A program made the translations under genes and the position numbers. A stretch of DNA of 64,000 nucleotides from Parvibaculum sedimenti (GTDB lineage: Bacteria > Pseudomonadota > Alphaproteobacteria > Parvibaculales > Parvibaculaceae): positions 322,973-386,972 of the forward strand of contig NZ_WESC01000001.1 of NCBI RefSeq assembly GCF_009184905.1, given 5' to 3'. The notes under the pieces are model-generated. The model was not told the DNA's origin. It ran no database searches and worked only from the letters and a program-made list of their open reading frames with translations. Positions 20,684-29,750 of the stretch are shown here, piece by piece (within the stretch, counting starts at the first letter, position 1; each line of letters begins with the position of its first letter).

Positions 20684-21423
20684 TGCCCCGCTACAAGCTC
20701 ACCATCGAATATGACGGCACGAATTTCGTCGGCTGGCAGAGCCAGGCCGAAGGCGGCTCCGTGCAGGATGCGCTGGAAGCGGGCTTCAAGGGCTTTTGCG
20801 GCGAGGACATCCGCGTCAATGGCGCGGGCCGCACCGATGCGGGCGTCCATGCGCTGGGTCAGGTCGCCCATGTCGATCTGCCGACGTCTGTGCGCACCGA
20901 CACGCTGCGCGATGCGGTCAACGCGCATATGCGTCCGCATCCCGTCTCCATCGTCGAGGTCGAGGAAGTCGGCGACGATTTCGAGGCGCGGTTCTCCGCC
21001 ACGCGCCGCCACTACCTGTATCGCATCGTCAATCGCCGCGCCCCGCTGACGCTCGATCGCGGTCAGGCATGGCTCGTCCACAAGCCGCTCGATGCAGACG
21101 CGATGCATGCGGCCGCGCAGGTGCTTGTCGGCAAGCACGACTTCACGACCTTTCGCTCCATGCAGTGCCAGGCGAAGTCGCCGGTGAAGACGCTCGATGA
21201 ACTCTCGGTGTCGCGCTATGGCGAGGAGATCGAGATCATCGCCCGCGCGCGGTCATTCCTGCACAATCAGGTGCGTTCGCTGGTCGGCTCGCTCAAACTC
21301 GTCGGCGAAGGCAAATGGACCGCCCGCGATCTCGACCGCGCCTTGAAGGCCCGCGACCGCGCCGCCTGCGGCCCCGTTGCGCCACCGGACGGGCTCTATC
21401 TGCTTAAAGTGGATTACGACTAG
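20683..21423 (+). CDS. truA: tRNA pseudouridine(38-40) synthase TruA
   Basis: A 246-residue enzyme modifying uridines 38-40 of the tRNA anticodon arm. The catalytic motif [15 protein letters not shown] gives Asp52 as nucleophile; RRHYLYRI and [13 protein letters not shown] are the other conserved blocks. The start at 20683 overlaps the fmt stop and gives the standard opening [17 protein letters not shown]. It is the third gene of the def-fmt-truA cluster. The end is convergent, sharing CTAG with the membrane protein gene on the other strand. Confidence 0.97.
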   Translation: MPRYKLTIEYDGTNFVGWQSQAEGGSVQDALEAGFKGFCGEDIRVNGAGRTDAGVHALGQVAHVDLPTSVRTDTLRDAVNAHMRPHPVSIVEVEEVGDDFEARFSATRRHYLYRIVNRRAPLTLDRGQAWLVHKPLDADAMHAAAQVLVGKHDFTTFRSMQCQAKSPVKTLDELSVSRYGEEIEIIARARSFLHNQVRSLVGSLKLVGEGKWTARDLDRALKARDRAACGPVAPPDGLYLLKVDYD

Positions 21424-22016
21424 GCGCCTATGGGTGTCAGCAGCAAGCGGCTCAATCCCTGATCGAGCAGGGCGCCGAGCACGAAATCCAGAATCAGAAT
21501 GGCCATGGCGGCTGAAGGTGTCGCGCCCAGCACTTCGCGCGCGATCTGCCAGCGATACCATGCGGCGAGGAGGAAGACGGGCAGCGTCAGCATGACGGCG
21601 AACTGGTCGCCAATGATGCCGATGAGGAAAAGCATGAGCGGCAGTAGCATCAGGCCGGACGTCATCAGTACGCCCCAGTTGAAGGTGATGACATAGGCGC
21701 TGTAGCTCGCGCCGAGTTCGAGATGCCGCGCCACCTGCGTCATGACGACGAGATAGACAACCCAGTTCAGCGCCTCCCCACCCATCTGCACCGTCGCAAA
21801 GGACGAGAAGTCGAGCTCGCCGATGGCGTCGATCGTCTGCCCCATGCGCCAGAGCGCGACACTGGCGATCAGGATGAGCGGTAGCGAAAGAGCGAGCGCC
21901 GCGAAGGAGCGGAAGAAGCCATTGGCGGAAAGGTCGAAATATCGCGCGGCTTCCGGGTCGCGCCGCGCGATATGCCATGCGCCGGTCAGGCTTCGCACGA
22001 TCTCATTCGCATTCAT
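21420..22016 (-). CDS. Polytopic membrane protein of unknown function, downstream of dapE
   Basis: A 198-residue protein with four to five membrane helices (about 32-55, 70-95, 100-150 as a hydrophobic hairpin, 170-190). ATG 22016 is chosen because it overlaps the dapE stop by ATGA; the frame stays open much further but that part is the dapE region in another frame. I do not recognise a named family. The helix pattern with short loops resembles small Yip1-like integral proteins, but no motif proves it. Coupling to dapE suggests co-expression with the lysine/DAP pathway. Confidence 0.75.
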   Translation of the reverse strand: MNANEIVRSLTGAWHIARRDPEAARYFDLSANGFFRSFAALALSLPLILIASVALWRMGQTIDAIGELDFSSFATVQMGGEALNWVVYLVVMTQVARHLELGASYSAYVITFNWGVLMTSGLMLLPLMLFLIGIIGDQFAVMLTLPVFLLAAWYRWQIAREVLGATPSAAMAILILDFVLGALLDQGLSRLLLTPIGA

Positions 22017-23200
22017 GACGCGACGGCGCCCGCGAAATAACCCCGGAGGATCATCTCGTAGATATCGGCCAGACGGCCGATATCCCCGGCGGGGACATGC
22101 TCGTCCGCCTTGTGCATCGTCTGGTTGGCGAGGCCGAATTCGACGACTGGCGCATAGGCGCGGATGAAACGCGCGTCCGACGTGCCGCCGCTGGTCGAAA
22201 GCTCCGGCGTGAGGCCTGTCACCTTCGTAACGGCGGCGGCGATGAGTGCCGAGAAGGTGCCGGGCTGCGTAATGAAGGATTCGCCCGAAATCTGCGTCCT
22301 GAATTCGTAAGCGCCGCCCATCTCCTGCACGACCTGATCGAAGACGCCGCGCATCCACGCTTCGAGCGACGCGCCCGTATGCTCGTCGTTGAAACGGATG
22401 TTCATCATCGCCCGCGCCGTGCCGGGAATGAGGTTCGTCGTCTCGTTGCCGACGTCGACAGACGTGATCTCGAAATTCGACGGCTGGAAATGCGCATTGC
22501 CCTGATCGAGCACGCGCGCATCGAGGCGCTTGAGCATTTCAAGGAGGCGCGGAATGGGATTGTCGGCCAAGTGCGGATAGGCGACATGGCCCTGCGTGCC
22601 GCGCACGGTGAGCCAGCCATTGATGCTGCCGCGCCGACCGATCTTCATCATGTCACCGAGCTTCGCAACGCATGTCGGCTCGCCGACGAGGCAATGGTCG
22701 ATCTTCTCGCCACGCGCGCTGAGCGCCTGCAGCATCTTCTTTGTGCCGTTGATGCCGGGGCCTTCCTCGTCGCCGGTGATGAGGAGGCTGATCGAGCCCT
22801 CGCCGTCGATGAGCTTGCCTTCGCGCACGAGGCGAGAGGCGGCGGCGACGAAGCTCGCCATCGAGCCCTTCATGTCGGCGGCTCCGCGCCCGAAAAGCTT
22901 TCCCGCCTTGATCTCGCCCGCGAAGGGATCGACCGACCATGCGGCCGCGTCGCCCACGGGCACGACATCGGTGTGGCCCGCGAAGCAGAAATGAGGCGCG
23001 CCCGAGCCCAGCCGCGCATAAAGATTGTCGACGTCGGGCGTGCCCTCGTCGCTGAAATGCATGCGCTCGCAGGAAAAGCCGAGCGGCGCGAGATAGCCCG
23101 CCAGCGTCGCCAGCGCGCCCTCGTCCCTGGGCGTCACACTGGGGCAGCGGATCAGTTCGACGGCGATCTCAAGCGGGTCATAGGCTGCGGTCATGGTCAT
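22013..23200 (-). CDS. dapE: Succinyl-diaminopimelate desuccinylase
   Basis: A 395-residue di-zinc hydrolase of the M20 family that releases LL-diaminopimelate from its succinylated form, for lysine and peptidoglycan. Metal and catalytic motifs are in order: [11 protein letters not shown] (about 74), [10 protein letters not shown] (about 107), [12 protein letters not shown] (about 139, with the catalytic and ligand glutamates) and CLVGEPTC. The C-terminal [11 protein letters not shown] is specific to DapE. It lies 40 bases downstream of dapD on the same strand, so the two enzymes that handle the succinylated branch are in one operon. Confidence 0.96.
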   Translation of the reverse strand: MTMTAAYDPLEIAVELIRCPSVTPRDEGALATLAGYLAPLGFSCERMHFSDEGTPDVDNLYARLGSGAPHFCFAGHTDVVPVGDAAAWSVDPFAGEIKAGKLFGRGAADMKGSMASFVAAASRLVREGKLIDGEGSISLLITGDEEGPGINGTKKMLQALSARGEKIDHCLVGEPTCVAKLGDMMKIGRRGSINGWLTVRGTQGHVAYPHLADNPIPRLLEMLKRLDARVLDQGNAHFQPSNFEITSVDVGNETTNLIPGTARAMMNIRFNDEHTGASLEAWMRGVFDQVVQEMGGAYEFRTQISGESFITQPGTFSALIAAAVTKVTGLTPELSTSGGTSDARFIRAYAPVVEFGLANQTMHKADEHVPAGDIGRLADIYEMILRGYFAGAVAS

Positions 23201-23240
23201 CCCGTGTACCGCGCCCCTGAAAAACCGTCAAATGACGGCC

Positions 23241-24086
23241 TCAGTCGCGCAGCAGCTCGTTGATCGAGGTCTTGGAGCGCGTCTGGGCGTCCACCGTCTT
23301 GACGATGACGCAGCAATAGAGGCTCGGGCTGGGTGATCCGTCGGGATTGGCGCGGCCCGGCAGCGAGCCTGGCACGACGACCGAATAGGGCGGCACCTTG
23401 CCGATATGGATCTCGCCCGTCGCCCGGGCGATGATCTTGGTCGAGGCGCTGATGAAGACGCCCATGGAGAGCACCGAGCCCTCGCCGACGATCACGCCTT
23501 CGACGACTTCCGAGCGTGCGCCGATGAAGCAATTGTCCTCGATGACGACCGGGTTCGCCTGCAACGGCTCCAGCACGCCGCCAATGCCGACGCCACCCGA
23601 AAGGTGACAATTCTTGCCGATCTGGGCGCAGGAGCCGACCGTGACCCATGTGTCGACCATGGTGCTTTCATCGACATAGGCGCCGAGGTTCACGAAAGAG
23701 GGCATCAGCACCACGCTCGGCGCGATATAGGCCGAACGGCGCACGATGGCGCCCGGCACGGCGCGGAACCCGGCATTGCGGAATTCTGCCTCGCCCCAGC
23801 CTTCGAACTTCGAGGGAACCTTGTCCCACCAATGGGTGTTGTCGCCCGGGCCGCCAGCGATAAGGCCCATGTCGTTGAGGCGGAAGGAGAGCAGAACGGC
23901 CTTCTTGAGCCACTGGTTCACTTCCCAGCTGTCGCCGATCTTCTCGGCCACGCGGGCCTCGCCCTTGTCGAGCAGGTTGAGCGCGGTCTCGACCGCCTCG
24001 CGCACTTCGCCTTTGGTGCCCGTATTCACCTGATCGCGCTCGTCGAAGGCGCGTTCGATGACGGACTTGAGTTGGGCGGTGCTCAT
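23241..24086 (-). CDS. dapD: Tetrahydrodipicolinate N-succinyltransferase
   Basis: A 281-residue acyltransferase using succinyl-CoA. The centre is a left-handed beta-helix of hexapeptide repeats (about 110-225; for example [17 protein letters not shown] and [21 protein letters not shown]), the DapD signature. ATG 24086 with GGGAG upstream gives the standard opening [17 protein letters not shown]; a further 12 in-frame codons are discounted. It is the first gene of dapD-dapE-membrane protein and shows that this organism makes meso-DAP by the succinylase pathway. Confidence 0.97.
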   Translation of the reverse strand: MSTAQLKSVIERAFDERDQVNTGTKGEVREAVETALNLLDKGEARVAEKIGDSWEVNQWLKKAVLLSFRLNDMGLIAGGPGDNTHWWDKVPSKFEGWGEAEFRNAGFRAVPGAIVRRSAYIAPSVVLMPSFVNLGAYVDESTMVDTWVTVGSCAQIGKNCHLSGGVGIGGVLEPLQANPVVIEDNCFIGARSEVVEGVIVGEGSVLSMGVFISASTKIIARATGEIHIGKVPPYSVVVPGSLPGRANPDGSPSPSLYCCVIVKTVDAQTRSKTSINELLRD

Positions 24087-24182
24087 GGGGCGGCTCCCTC
24101 GGGGGTGGGTGTAGGCGGGCAAGATAGCCGTGGGTCCCGCCCTGTCAACCGAGGGGTGTCCGGAGACTAATCATTCATTGGC

Positions 24183-24205
24183 ATGGCCCCGCTTGTCCGG
24201 GCCAT
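24183..24205. repeat. Single-arm palindromic repeat
   Basis: ATGGCCC and GGGCCAT flank CGCTTGTCC. The core resembles the CCCGGGCTTGxCCCGGG repeats at 16761 and 35993. It lies in the 140-base gap between dapD and the EAL-domain gene and could act as a transcript-end hairpin for neither or both. Confidence 0.55.
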
Positions 24206-24226
24206 GACCCCGTTGGGAAAGGGGTC

Positions 24227-25483
24227 TCAGGCCGCCGCCGCGATGGCCGCGTCGATCGACTGGCGGGTCACTTCTTCGCGGACCGGCTTGGGCTCACCGA
24301 AGAGATAGCCCTGCCCATATTCGACATTGAGGTCGAGGACGTCGACGACTTCGCGCTCCGTCTCGATCTTGTCGACGATGAGCTGAATGCCGTTGCGGCG
24401 CAGCACTTCGCGGATGTCGGCGGCGTGAATGTCGGATGAGCTGTGATCGCCGTCGATCAGCGTCGCGGCGGAGATCTTCATGAAGCGGAAGTTGCGGTCG
24501 TGAAGCTCGGTCGCGTTGATCTTGAGGTGCGTGACCTGATCCATCGAGAAGCGGAAGCCGAGATCGGCCAGCGCCCTCAGGCTTTCTTCCTCGATCGGGC
24601 CCATGCCGTTCACGGTCTGCTGGCTGAACTCGAAGATCAGGTGCTGCGCGAGATCCTGATTGTGCTGCATGTACTCGACGAATTGCGGGAAGAAGTCCGC
24701 ATCGAGCAGCGAGAAGGCGGAGATGTTGCAGAAGACGCCCGCATTCTTGTTGCGCTGGGCGAGCTTGCGCACGACCTGAATGCAGCGGAAAAGCAGGATG
24801 TTGTCGACGGTCGGCATCATGCCGGCGGGTTCTGCCACGCGCATGTAATCGCGGGGCATGATGAGCGCGCCGCGCTCCGAGCGGAGCCGCGACAGGCCTT
24901 CGTAATAGCGCACCTTGCGCTGGGGGAGGCCGACGATGGGTTGGAGATAGAGGTCGACGCGGTTGGCTTCGAGCGAGCGGCGGATCGTTTCCAGAAGCTC
25001 GGCGTCGCTCAGGGTCGAGATATCGGGTTCCGGCGCCGCGAATTCCTTCGCAAGCCTCGCCTGCAGGGCAGGCGCGCCGATGAGCTGCGAGGGAACCGGC
25101 ATGGGCGGCGCCTCGCGCGTTTCGGCGAGCCGCTTTACCAGCGATTCGATGACGCGGATTTCCGAGAAGATGCGCTCCATGCGTTCCGTCGTTTCGTGTT
25201 CGACGCGCTGTTCGAGTTCGACGATGCGCCGGGCGGCCTGATCGAGTTCGCGTGAAAGCCCGGCGGCGACACCGGTGAGTTCGGCAAGCTCAAGCCTGAC
25301 CTGGCGGCGCTCGAATCCCCGCGCGACGGCGGCATGAAGCTCCATTCCGATGAAGCAGCAAATGAGGCCTGCAAGTATCGCGAGCTTCGGATCAAACCCG
25401 GCAACCTCCGGCAACGCCAGCGCGAGGCCGATCGACGGCAGGATATAGAGCAAGGCGGCGAGCGTGTGCTTGATCTGCTTCAT
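24227..25483 (-). CDS. TipF-like membrane protein with degenerate EAL domain
   Basis: A 418-residue protein. Two N-terminal membrane helices (about 8-25 and 33-50) lead into a coiled coil (about 60-120) and an EAL fold (about 160-405). The EAL motif reads YYEGL with Glu195 kept; Asn253, Glu285, Asp315, Lys336, Glu374 and Gln391 also line up with catalytic positions, but the DDFGTG loop is MDQVTH, so the second aspartate is Gln316 and the loop is unlike active enzymes. This architecture is that of Caulobacter TipF, a c-di-GMP receptor needed for flagellum placement. It probably binds c-di-GMP without hydrolysing it. TipF orthology is likely but unproven. Confidence 0.85.
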   Translation of the reverse strand: MKQIKHTLAALLYILPSIGLALALPEVAGFDPKLAILAGLICCFIGMELHAAVARGFERRQVRLELAELTGVAAGLSRELDQAARRIVELEQRVEHETTERMERIFSEIRVIESLVKRLAETREAPPMPVPSQLIGAPALQARLAKEFAAPEPDISTLSDAELLETIRRSLEANRVDLYLQPIVGLPQRKVRYYEGLSRLRSERGALIMPRDYMRVAEPAGMMPTVDNILLFRCIQVVRKLAQRNKNAGVFCNISAFSLLDADFFPQFVEYMQHNQDLAQHLIFEFSQQTVNGMGPIEEESLRALADLGFRFSMDQVTHLKINATELHDRNFRFMKISAATLIDGDHSSSDIHAADIREVLRRNGIQLIVDKIETEREVVDVLDLNVEYGQGYLFGEPKPVREEVTRQSIDAAIAAAA

Positions 25484-25594
25484 GGCCCAAACCCGCGCCT
25501 GAAAAGGCGCGGTCCCCGATGGAACTTTGAAGCTGAAGCATGCCCGGCAGGCATTGAGAAAAAGTTAACCATGGCAAGCCGGAGGGATGGGCCG

Positions 25595-26959
25595 TCAGCC
25601 CGGTATTCCGGCCAGTTTCGCGAGCTCGCGCCAATGCATCCGGTAAAGAAGGGAGCCGCCCTTGCCTTTCCGTTTGGGCATGGCCAGCACAAGGGCGAGC
25701 CAGCGTTCCTCCGCCTCGGCGGCCTCGGCCCAGATGTCGCGCGAGAGTTGTGCGGCCTCTTCGGCACGTCCGCCCCGGGCGAGCAGGGCGTCCACACGCT
25801 CGAAGAAACCCGCTTCCAATCGGTCGCGCTCACCCGCAAAAGCGGCGAGCCTCGGCGCGTAGTCTTCCAGCACGGCCCGGTGCAGGCGCTCATGGCGCCA
25901 CCAGAGCGTTGCCGGGTCGAAGCGGTCGGTCGGGGCGGGGCCGAAATCCGGGAGCGCCGCCCCCTCGAAGCCGGGTCCGAAGAAGACCGGCTTGAAGATC
26001 GACGTGTCGGGCGAGGATGTTCCCGTCACCCAGTGAACGGCGCGGCCGGGGGTGAGATCGGCGACCCATGAGGCCGTCGTCTGCCCATATTGGCGGATCG
26101 GTCCCCATGAGGCATGGGCGCAAACGCCACCGCCCATGATGCCATCCGGCCGCCAGTCGGAATTTCGCGCCGCCTCTTCCCCGTGATCGCGCAGGATCGC
26201 CATCAGGCTTTGCGGCGTATGGCCTTTCGATGTGCCGAGAAGGTCGGTCGTCCGGCACCAGCGCTTCACGCCATGGCCAAGCGTCGAGCGCAGGCGATCC
26301 GCGTAGGCCACCGCGAAATCGAACGCCGCGCCCTCCTTCGCAAAACCGCGCCTGATCGCCTGCCGGATGAGGTTCTCGCTCGTGGCGTCGAATTTCGCGC
26401 TGATCGTGTAGGTGTTGGAGATCGAGCGAAACCCGTCGACGCGCTCCACCGCCCATTCGCGCCCTACCGTTTCGAGCACATAGGCCGCGCCGCCCGTATC
26501 CGCGATGAGGAAGGAATTGTGGTACTCGAACTTGCCGAGAGGGGCGCAGTTCCCGCCCTGACCATGCCGGCCAAGCAGCGCGGTGATGACATCGAGCGCT
26601 TCTGCCGCCGTTTTCGCGCGCTCGAGGCCGAGCCGCAGCAGGTCCATCCCGAGCAGCGCCTGTTCTTTCTGCGGGGCGATCTTTGCAAAGACGGCCTCAT
26701 TGCCGATCACGAGGCCATGCTCATTCGCCCCCATCTCCGCGCCCCACATCCAGAAAGGCCGCGACAGCAGCACGGCATGGGTCTCGGCCACTTGCGGAAT
26801 CTCGATATAGGTGCAGCGCAACGTGGCGCCGGGCGCATGTGTCGCGCGCGGCCGGAAGTCCAGATATTGGGCCTCATTGGCTCCGCGGTCGGAGTTCTTG
26901 GCAAAGAGCAGCCCGCCGCTCTTTGTCGCCTTCGGCCCGGCCACCATCGTGTCGCACAT
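25595..26959 (-). CDS. Secernin-like C69 family hydrolase
   Basis: A 454-residue protein of the secernin/C69 branch of Ntn hydrolases. ATG 26959 puts cysteine at position 2 (MCDTMVA), so removal of Met would expose the nucleophile; a GTG two codons upstream would hide it and is discounted. Other family marks are FAKNSDRGANEAQ (about 22-34), the WMWGAEMGANEHGLVIGNEAV stretch split by the WGAEMG turn, and GNCAPLGKFEYHNSFL. C69 members include dipeptidases, but the secernin branch has no settled substrate. It is divergent from the glutathione peroxidase gene. Confidence 0.87.
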   Translation of the reverse strand: MCDTMVAGPKATKSGGLLFAKNSDRGANEAQYLDFRPRATHAPGATLRCTYIEIPQVAETHAVLLSRPFWMWGAEMGANEHGLVIGNEAVFAKIAPQKEQALLGMDLLRLGLERAKTAAEALDVITALLGRHGQGGNCAPLGKFEYHNSFLIADTGGAAYVLETVGREWAVERVDGFRSISNTYTISAKFDATSENLIRQAIRRGFAKEGAAFDFAVAYADRLRSTLGHGVKRWCRTTDLLGTSKGHTPQSLMAILRDHGEEAARNSDWRPDGIMGGGVCAHASWGPIRQYGQTTASWVADLTPGRAVHWVTGTSSPDTSIFKPVFFGPGFEGAALPDFGPAPTDRFDPATLWWRHERLHRAVLEDYAPRLAAFAGERDRLEAGFFERVDALLARGGRAEEAAQLSRDIWAEAAEAEERWLALVLAMPKRKGKGGSLLYRMHWRELAKLAGIPG

Positions 26960-27057
26960 CGGCACCCCCTGTTACAGGCATCTTAACTGCGGTGCCGAAG
27001 TGGTGAAGAGTGAAAATCTCCGTGCTAGGCTCAGTCATCGAGCATCGGGAGGAAACC

Positions 27058-27537
27058 ATGAGCGCGCATCTCTTCGAGTTCCGCACCATCAAGGGCGAGG
27101 CGCTTCCGCTCTCGCAATTCGAGGGCCGCGCCATTCTCATCGTCAACACGGCGAGCCGCTGCGGCTTCACACCTCAGTATCGCGAGCTGCAAGGCTTGTG
27201 GGAGCGCTATCGCGGGCGGGGCCTCGTCGTCATCGGTGTGCCGTCCAATGATTTCGGCGCGCAGGAGCCGGGCACGGAGACCGAGATCCTCGAATTCTGC
27301 GAGGTGAATTACGACATCGATTTTCCGCTGACCGCGAAAGAGGCCGTGATCGGCGAAGAGGCGCATCCCTTTTACAAATGGGTGGCCGAGGTCGGCGGCG
27401 AGGGCGCGGCGCCGCGCTGGAACTTCCACAAATATCTGATCGGCCCCGAGGGCGAGCTTGTGAATGTCTATTCGAGCAAGGTCAGCCCGCTAAGCACCGA
27501 GCTGGTGAACGAGATCGAAGCGCTTCTCGGCGCCTGA
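27058..27537 (+). CDS. Glutathione peroxidase family thiol peroxidase
   Basis: A 159-residue enzyme. The catalytic tetrad is visible: Cys35 in ASRCGFTPQY, Gln69 in GAQEPG, Trp121 and Asn122 in RWNFHKYL. Cys81 in EFCEVNY lines up with the resolving cysteine of thioredoxin-linked homologues such as yeast Hyr1, so thioredoxin is a more likely reductant than glutathione. The start at 27058 has GGGAGG six bases upstream. It detoxifies hydrogen peroxide or lipid peroxides in the cytosol. Confidence 0.94.
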   Translation: MSAHLFEFRTIKGEALPLSQFEGRAILIVNTASRCGFTPQYRELQGLWERYRGRGLVVIGVPSNDFGAQEPGTETEILEFCEVNYDIDFPLTAKEAVIGEEAHPFYKWVAEVGGEGAAPRWNFHKYLIGPEGELVNVYSSKVSPLSTELVNEIEALLGA

Positions 27538-27541
27538 GCCT

Positions 27542-27560
27542 TAAGGCGCACCCCGCCTTA
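27542..27560. terminator. Small hairpin between convergent genes
   Basis: TAAGGCG and CGCCTTA flank a five-base loop between the peroxidase stop and the lipoprotein gene; the right arm contains the lipoprotein stop codon. No T-run follows, so termination is possible but not shown. Confidence 0.35.
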
Positions 27561-28223
27561 CGGCGCAAACGACTCCTTGTAGCCTCGGCCCTTGGCATCG
27601 GTGAAGGGCGAGAGCTTGATCTCGACGCGGCGGTTCTGCGCCCGGCCTTTCGCCGTGCGATTGCTGGCGATGGGTTCGCGCGCGCCCGCACCGCGCAGGA
27701 GGAAGCGCTTTCCATCCGCGCCCTGGTCGATCAGGAATTGTGCGACGCTCCGCGCGCGCCCTTCCGAAAGATTGCGGTTCGCCTCTGCCTTGCCCTCATT
27801 GTCGGTGTGGCCGGTCACGTCGATCAGGATGCGCTCGTGGACCTTAATGATATGGGCCAGCCGCTTCAGCGCTGCTGCGGATTTGGGTGCGATCACTGTC
27901 GAGTTCGGCGCGAAGGCGGCGCTTCCCTCCATGTTGAGATGGATCGAGTTGCCGACGCGGGTGATGCTGAAACCGTGGTCCGACAGCTCGGAAATGAGGT
28001 CATGTTCCGTGCTGTCCATATAGGCGCTGACCTCGCTGGCGGGAATTGGTTTCAAGCCCTTCTTCAGCATGGCCTGGACCCGCCTGGCTGCCGCGTCGGC
28101 GCTTGCCATCGAATAGGTGGGCGCGGGGGCCGGGACAGGCGTGGGTGCGCGCGCCGCCGTCTGGCAGGCCGCGAGCAGGCTTGCCGCAGCAGCAATCAAT
28201 AGAAACGCCCGTCCCCCGCGCAT
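27558..28223 (-). CDS. OmpA-family lipoprotein
   Basis: A 221-residue protein. Residues 1-20 are a lipoprotein signal with lipobox LAAC, so Cys20 would be lipidated. A short Pro/Ala-rich spacer and a region with KKGLKPIPASEV precede a C-terminal OmpA peptidoglycan-binding domain (about 105-215): VTGHTDNEGKAEANRNLSEGRA and the NRTAKGRAQNRRVEI loop that binds DAP. It probably tethers the outer membrane to the cell wall, as Pal-like proteins do, but it is not next to tol-pal. Confidence 0.9.
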   Translation of the reverse strand: MRGGRAFLLIAAAASLLAACQTAARAPTPVPAPAPTYSMASADAAARRVQAMLKKGLKPIPASEVSAYMDSTEHDLISELSDHGFSITRVGNSIHLNMEGSAAFAPNSTVIAPKSAAALKRLAHIIKVHERILIDVTGHTDNEGKAEANRNLSEGRARSVAQFLIDQGADGKRFLLRGAGAREPIASNRTAKGRAQNRRVEIKLSPFTDAKGRGYKESFAP

Positions 28224-28401
28224 GGCAACTCCCGCTCACAAATTGACGATGCGACGAGGGATGCGGCCCCATGCCTGTGGCATCCGGCGCCGATGGTGTA
28301 AAAGATCCCCAGCCGTCGTGTGACGATGCTTAAACTAGCAAAGCTTCGTCGATGCGAGAACCGAATTGACGCATTTAAAAAACCAAAAGGGAGAAGTCGC
28401 C

Positions 28402-29166
28402 ATGTCGCTATTCGATCTGACTGGAAAGGTCGCCATCGTCACAGGCTCGACCAAGGGCATCGGCGAGGCCATCGTGCATCGCCTCGCCGAACATGGCGCC
28501 AAGGTCGTCGTGTCGAGCCGCAAGGCTGATGCCTGCGACAAGGTCGCGGGCGAGATCAACGCCAGGCATGCGGGCGCGGCCATCGCCGTTCCCTGCAACA
28601 TTGCCGACAAGGCAGATCTGCAGCGTCTCGTCGACACGACGAACAAGACCTGGGGCAAGGTCGACATTCTTGTCTGCAATGCCGCCGTGAATCCCTTCTT
28701 CGGTTCGTCGAAGGATATTCCCGACGATGCTTTCGACAAGATCATGTCGTCCAACGTCAAGTCGAACCACTGGCTCTGCAACATGGTCATTCCCCAGATG
28801 GTCGAGCGCAAGGACGGCTCCATCATCATCATCTCGTCGATCGGCGGCCTGCGCGGTTCTTCCGTGCTCGGCGCCTATTGCCTGTCCAAGGCGGCGGACT
28901 TTCAGCTCGCGCGCAACCTCGCTGTCGAATATGGCCATCACAATGTGCGCGCGAACTGCATCGCGCCGGGGCTCATCAAGACGCGCTTCGCGCAGGCGCT
29001 CTGGGACAATCCCGACATTCTCGAAAAGTCGACATCGACCGCGCCGCTGAAGCGCATTGGCATGCCGGATGAAATCGCGGGCGCGGCCGTTTTCCTCGCC
29101 GGTCCCGCCGGCGCCTTCATGACCGGCCAGCAGCTCGTCATCGATGGCGGCGTCACGATAGCGTGA
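28402..29166 (+). CDS. Short-chain dehydrogenase/reductase (SDR)
   Basis: A 254-residue classical SDR. Cofactor loop TGSTKGIGE at about 14-22, NAAVNPF near 90, catalytic serine in ISSIGG, and the active-site YCLSK pair near 158-162; APGLIKTRFA and the C-terminal GQQLVIDGG complete the pattern. Basic residues after the second strand (SSRKAD) suggest NADP(H). ATG 28402 has GGGAG 9 bases upstream and is preferred to a frame opening at 28366. The sequence resembles the DHRS4-like group; substrate unknown. An acetyltransferase gene starts four bases after the stop. Confidence 0.92.
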   Translation: MSLFDLTGKVAIVTGSTKGIGEAIVHRLAEHGAKVVVSSRKADACDKVAGEINARHAGAAIAVPCNIADKADLQRLVDTTNKTWGKVDILVCNAAVNPFFGSSKDIPDDAFDKIMSSNVKSNHWLCNMVIPQMVERKDGSIIIISSIGGLRGSSVLGAYCLSKAADFQLARNLAVEYGHHNVRANCIAPGLIKTRFAQALWDNPDILEKSTSTAPLKRIGMPDEIAGAAVFLAGPAGAFMTGQQLVIDGGVTIA

Positions 29167-29170
29167 TCTC

Positions 29171-29620
29171 ATGGAGAAAAGCCCGCTCACCATCCGCCCT
29201 CTCGAAACGCGCGACCGCGCGGCGTGGGATGGATTGTGGGCGGGCTATCTCGCCTTCTACGAAACGGCGCTCGCGCCGGAAGTGACCGGGGATACATGGG
29301 CGCGCCTTCTCTCCGGCGCGCTCATCGGCCTCGTCGCGGTGGATGGCGAAGACAGGCCGCTGGGCTTCGCCCATGCGTTGCTTCACGCCGGAACATGGAG
29401 CCCGAAGCCGCTCTGCTATCTCGAAGACCTCTTCGTCCTTCCGAAGGCGCGGGGGCAGGGCGCGGCCCGCGCCCTCATCGAGGCGCTTGCCGCGCGCGGC
29501 CGCAAGGAAGGCTGGCTCCGGCTTTATTGGCAGACCGCGCGGGACAATGCGACCGCCCAGGCGCTTTACGACAAACTTGCCACCCGGACGAATTGGCTGC
29601 GTTACGACCTTGATCTTTAG
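29171..29620 (+). CDS. GNAT family N-acetyltransferase
   Basis: A 149-residue single-domain GNAT. The acetyl-CoA pyrophosphate loop reads PKARGQGAARALIEAL at about 92-107 (the Q/RxxGxG/A motif), preceded by the strand LCYLEDLFVLP. The C-terminal WQTARDNATAQALYDKLA is the usual last helix. The acceptor cannot be told from sequence. It follows the SDR by four bases and probably shares its transcript. Confidence 0.88.
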   Translation: MEKSPLTIRPLETRDRAAWDGLWAGYLAFYETALAPEVTGDTWARLLSGALIGLVAVDGEDRPLGFAHALLHAGTWSPKPLCYLEDLFVLPKARGQGAARALIEALAARGRKEGWLRLYWQTARDNATAQALYDKLATRTNWLRYDLDL

Positions 29621-29653
29621 TTCCGAATGACCACTTGTTTCTTTTCGGTCATC

Positions 29654-29701
29654 GCGCATTTTCAGGCGAAGTGGACGCCGGTTCGCCGTCCGAAAATGCG
29701 C
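29654..29701. repeat. Rhizobiales-type hairpin repeat
   Basis: A perfect 10-base outer inverted repeat, GCGCATTTTC and GAAAATGCGC, encloses a second one, GGCGAA and TTCGCC, in a 48-base unit with the GTGGACGCCGGTTCGCC core. Elements of this form are common between genes in Rhizobiales (established knowledge, not checked). It lies 34 bases after the acetyltransferase gene. Confidence 0.75.
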
Positions 29702-29750
29702 CGTGCAACATTTGAAGCGCTTCTGACGAAGCGTTTCAGGGGAGGGTTCA

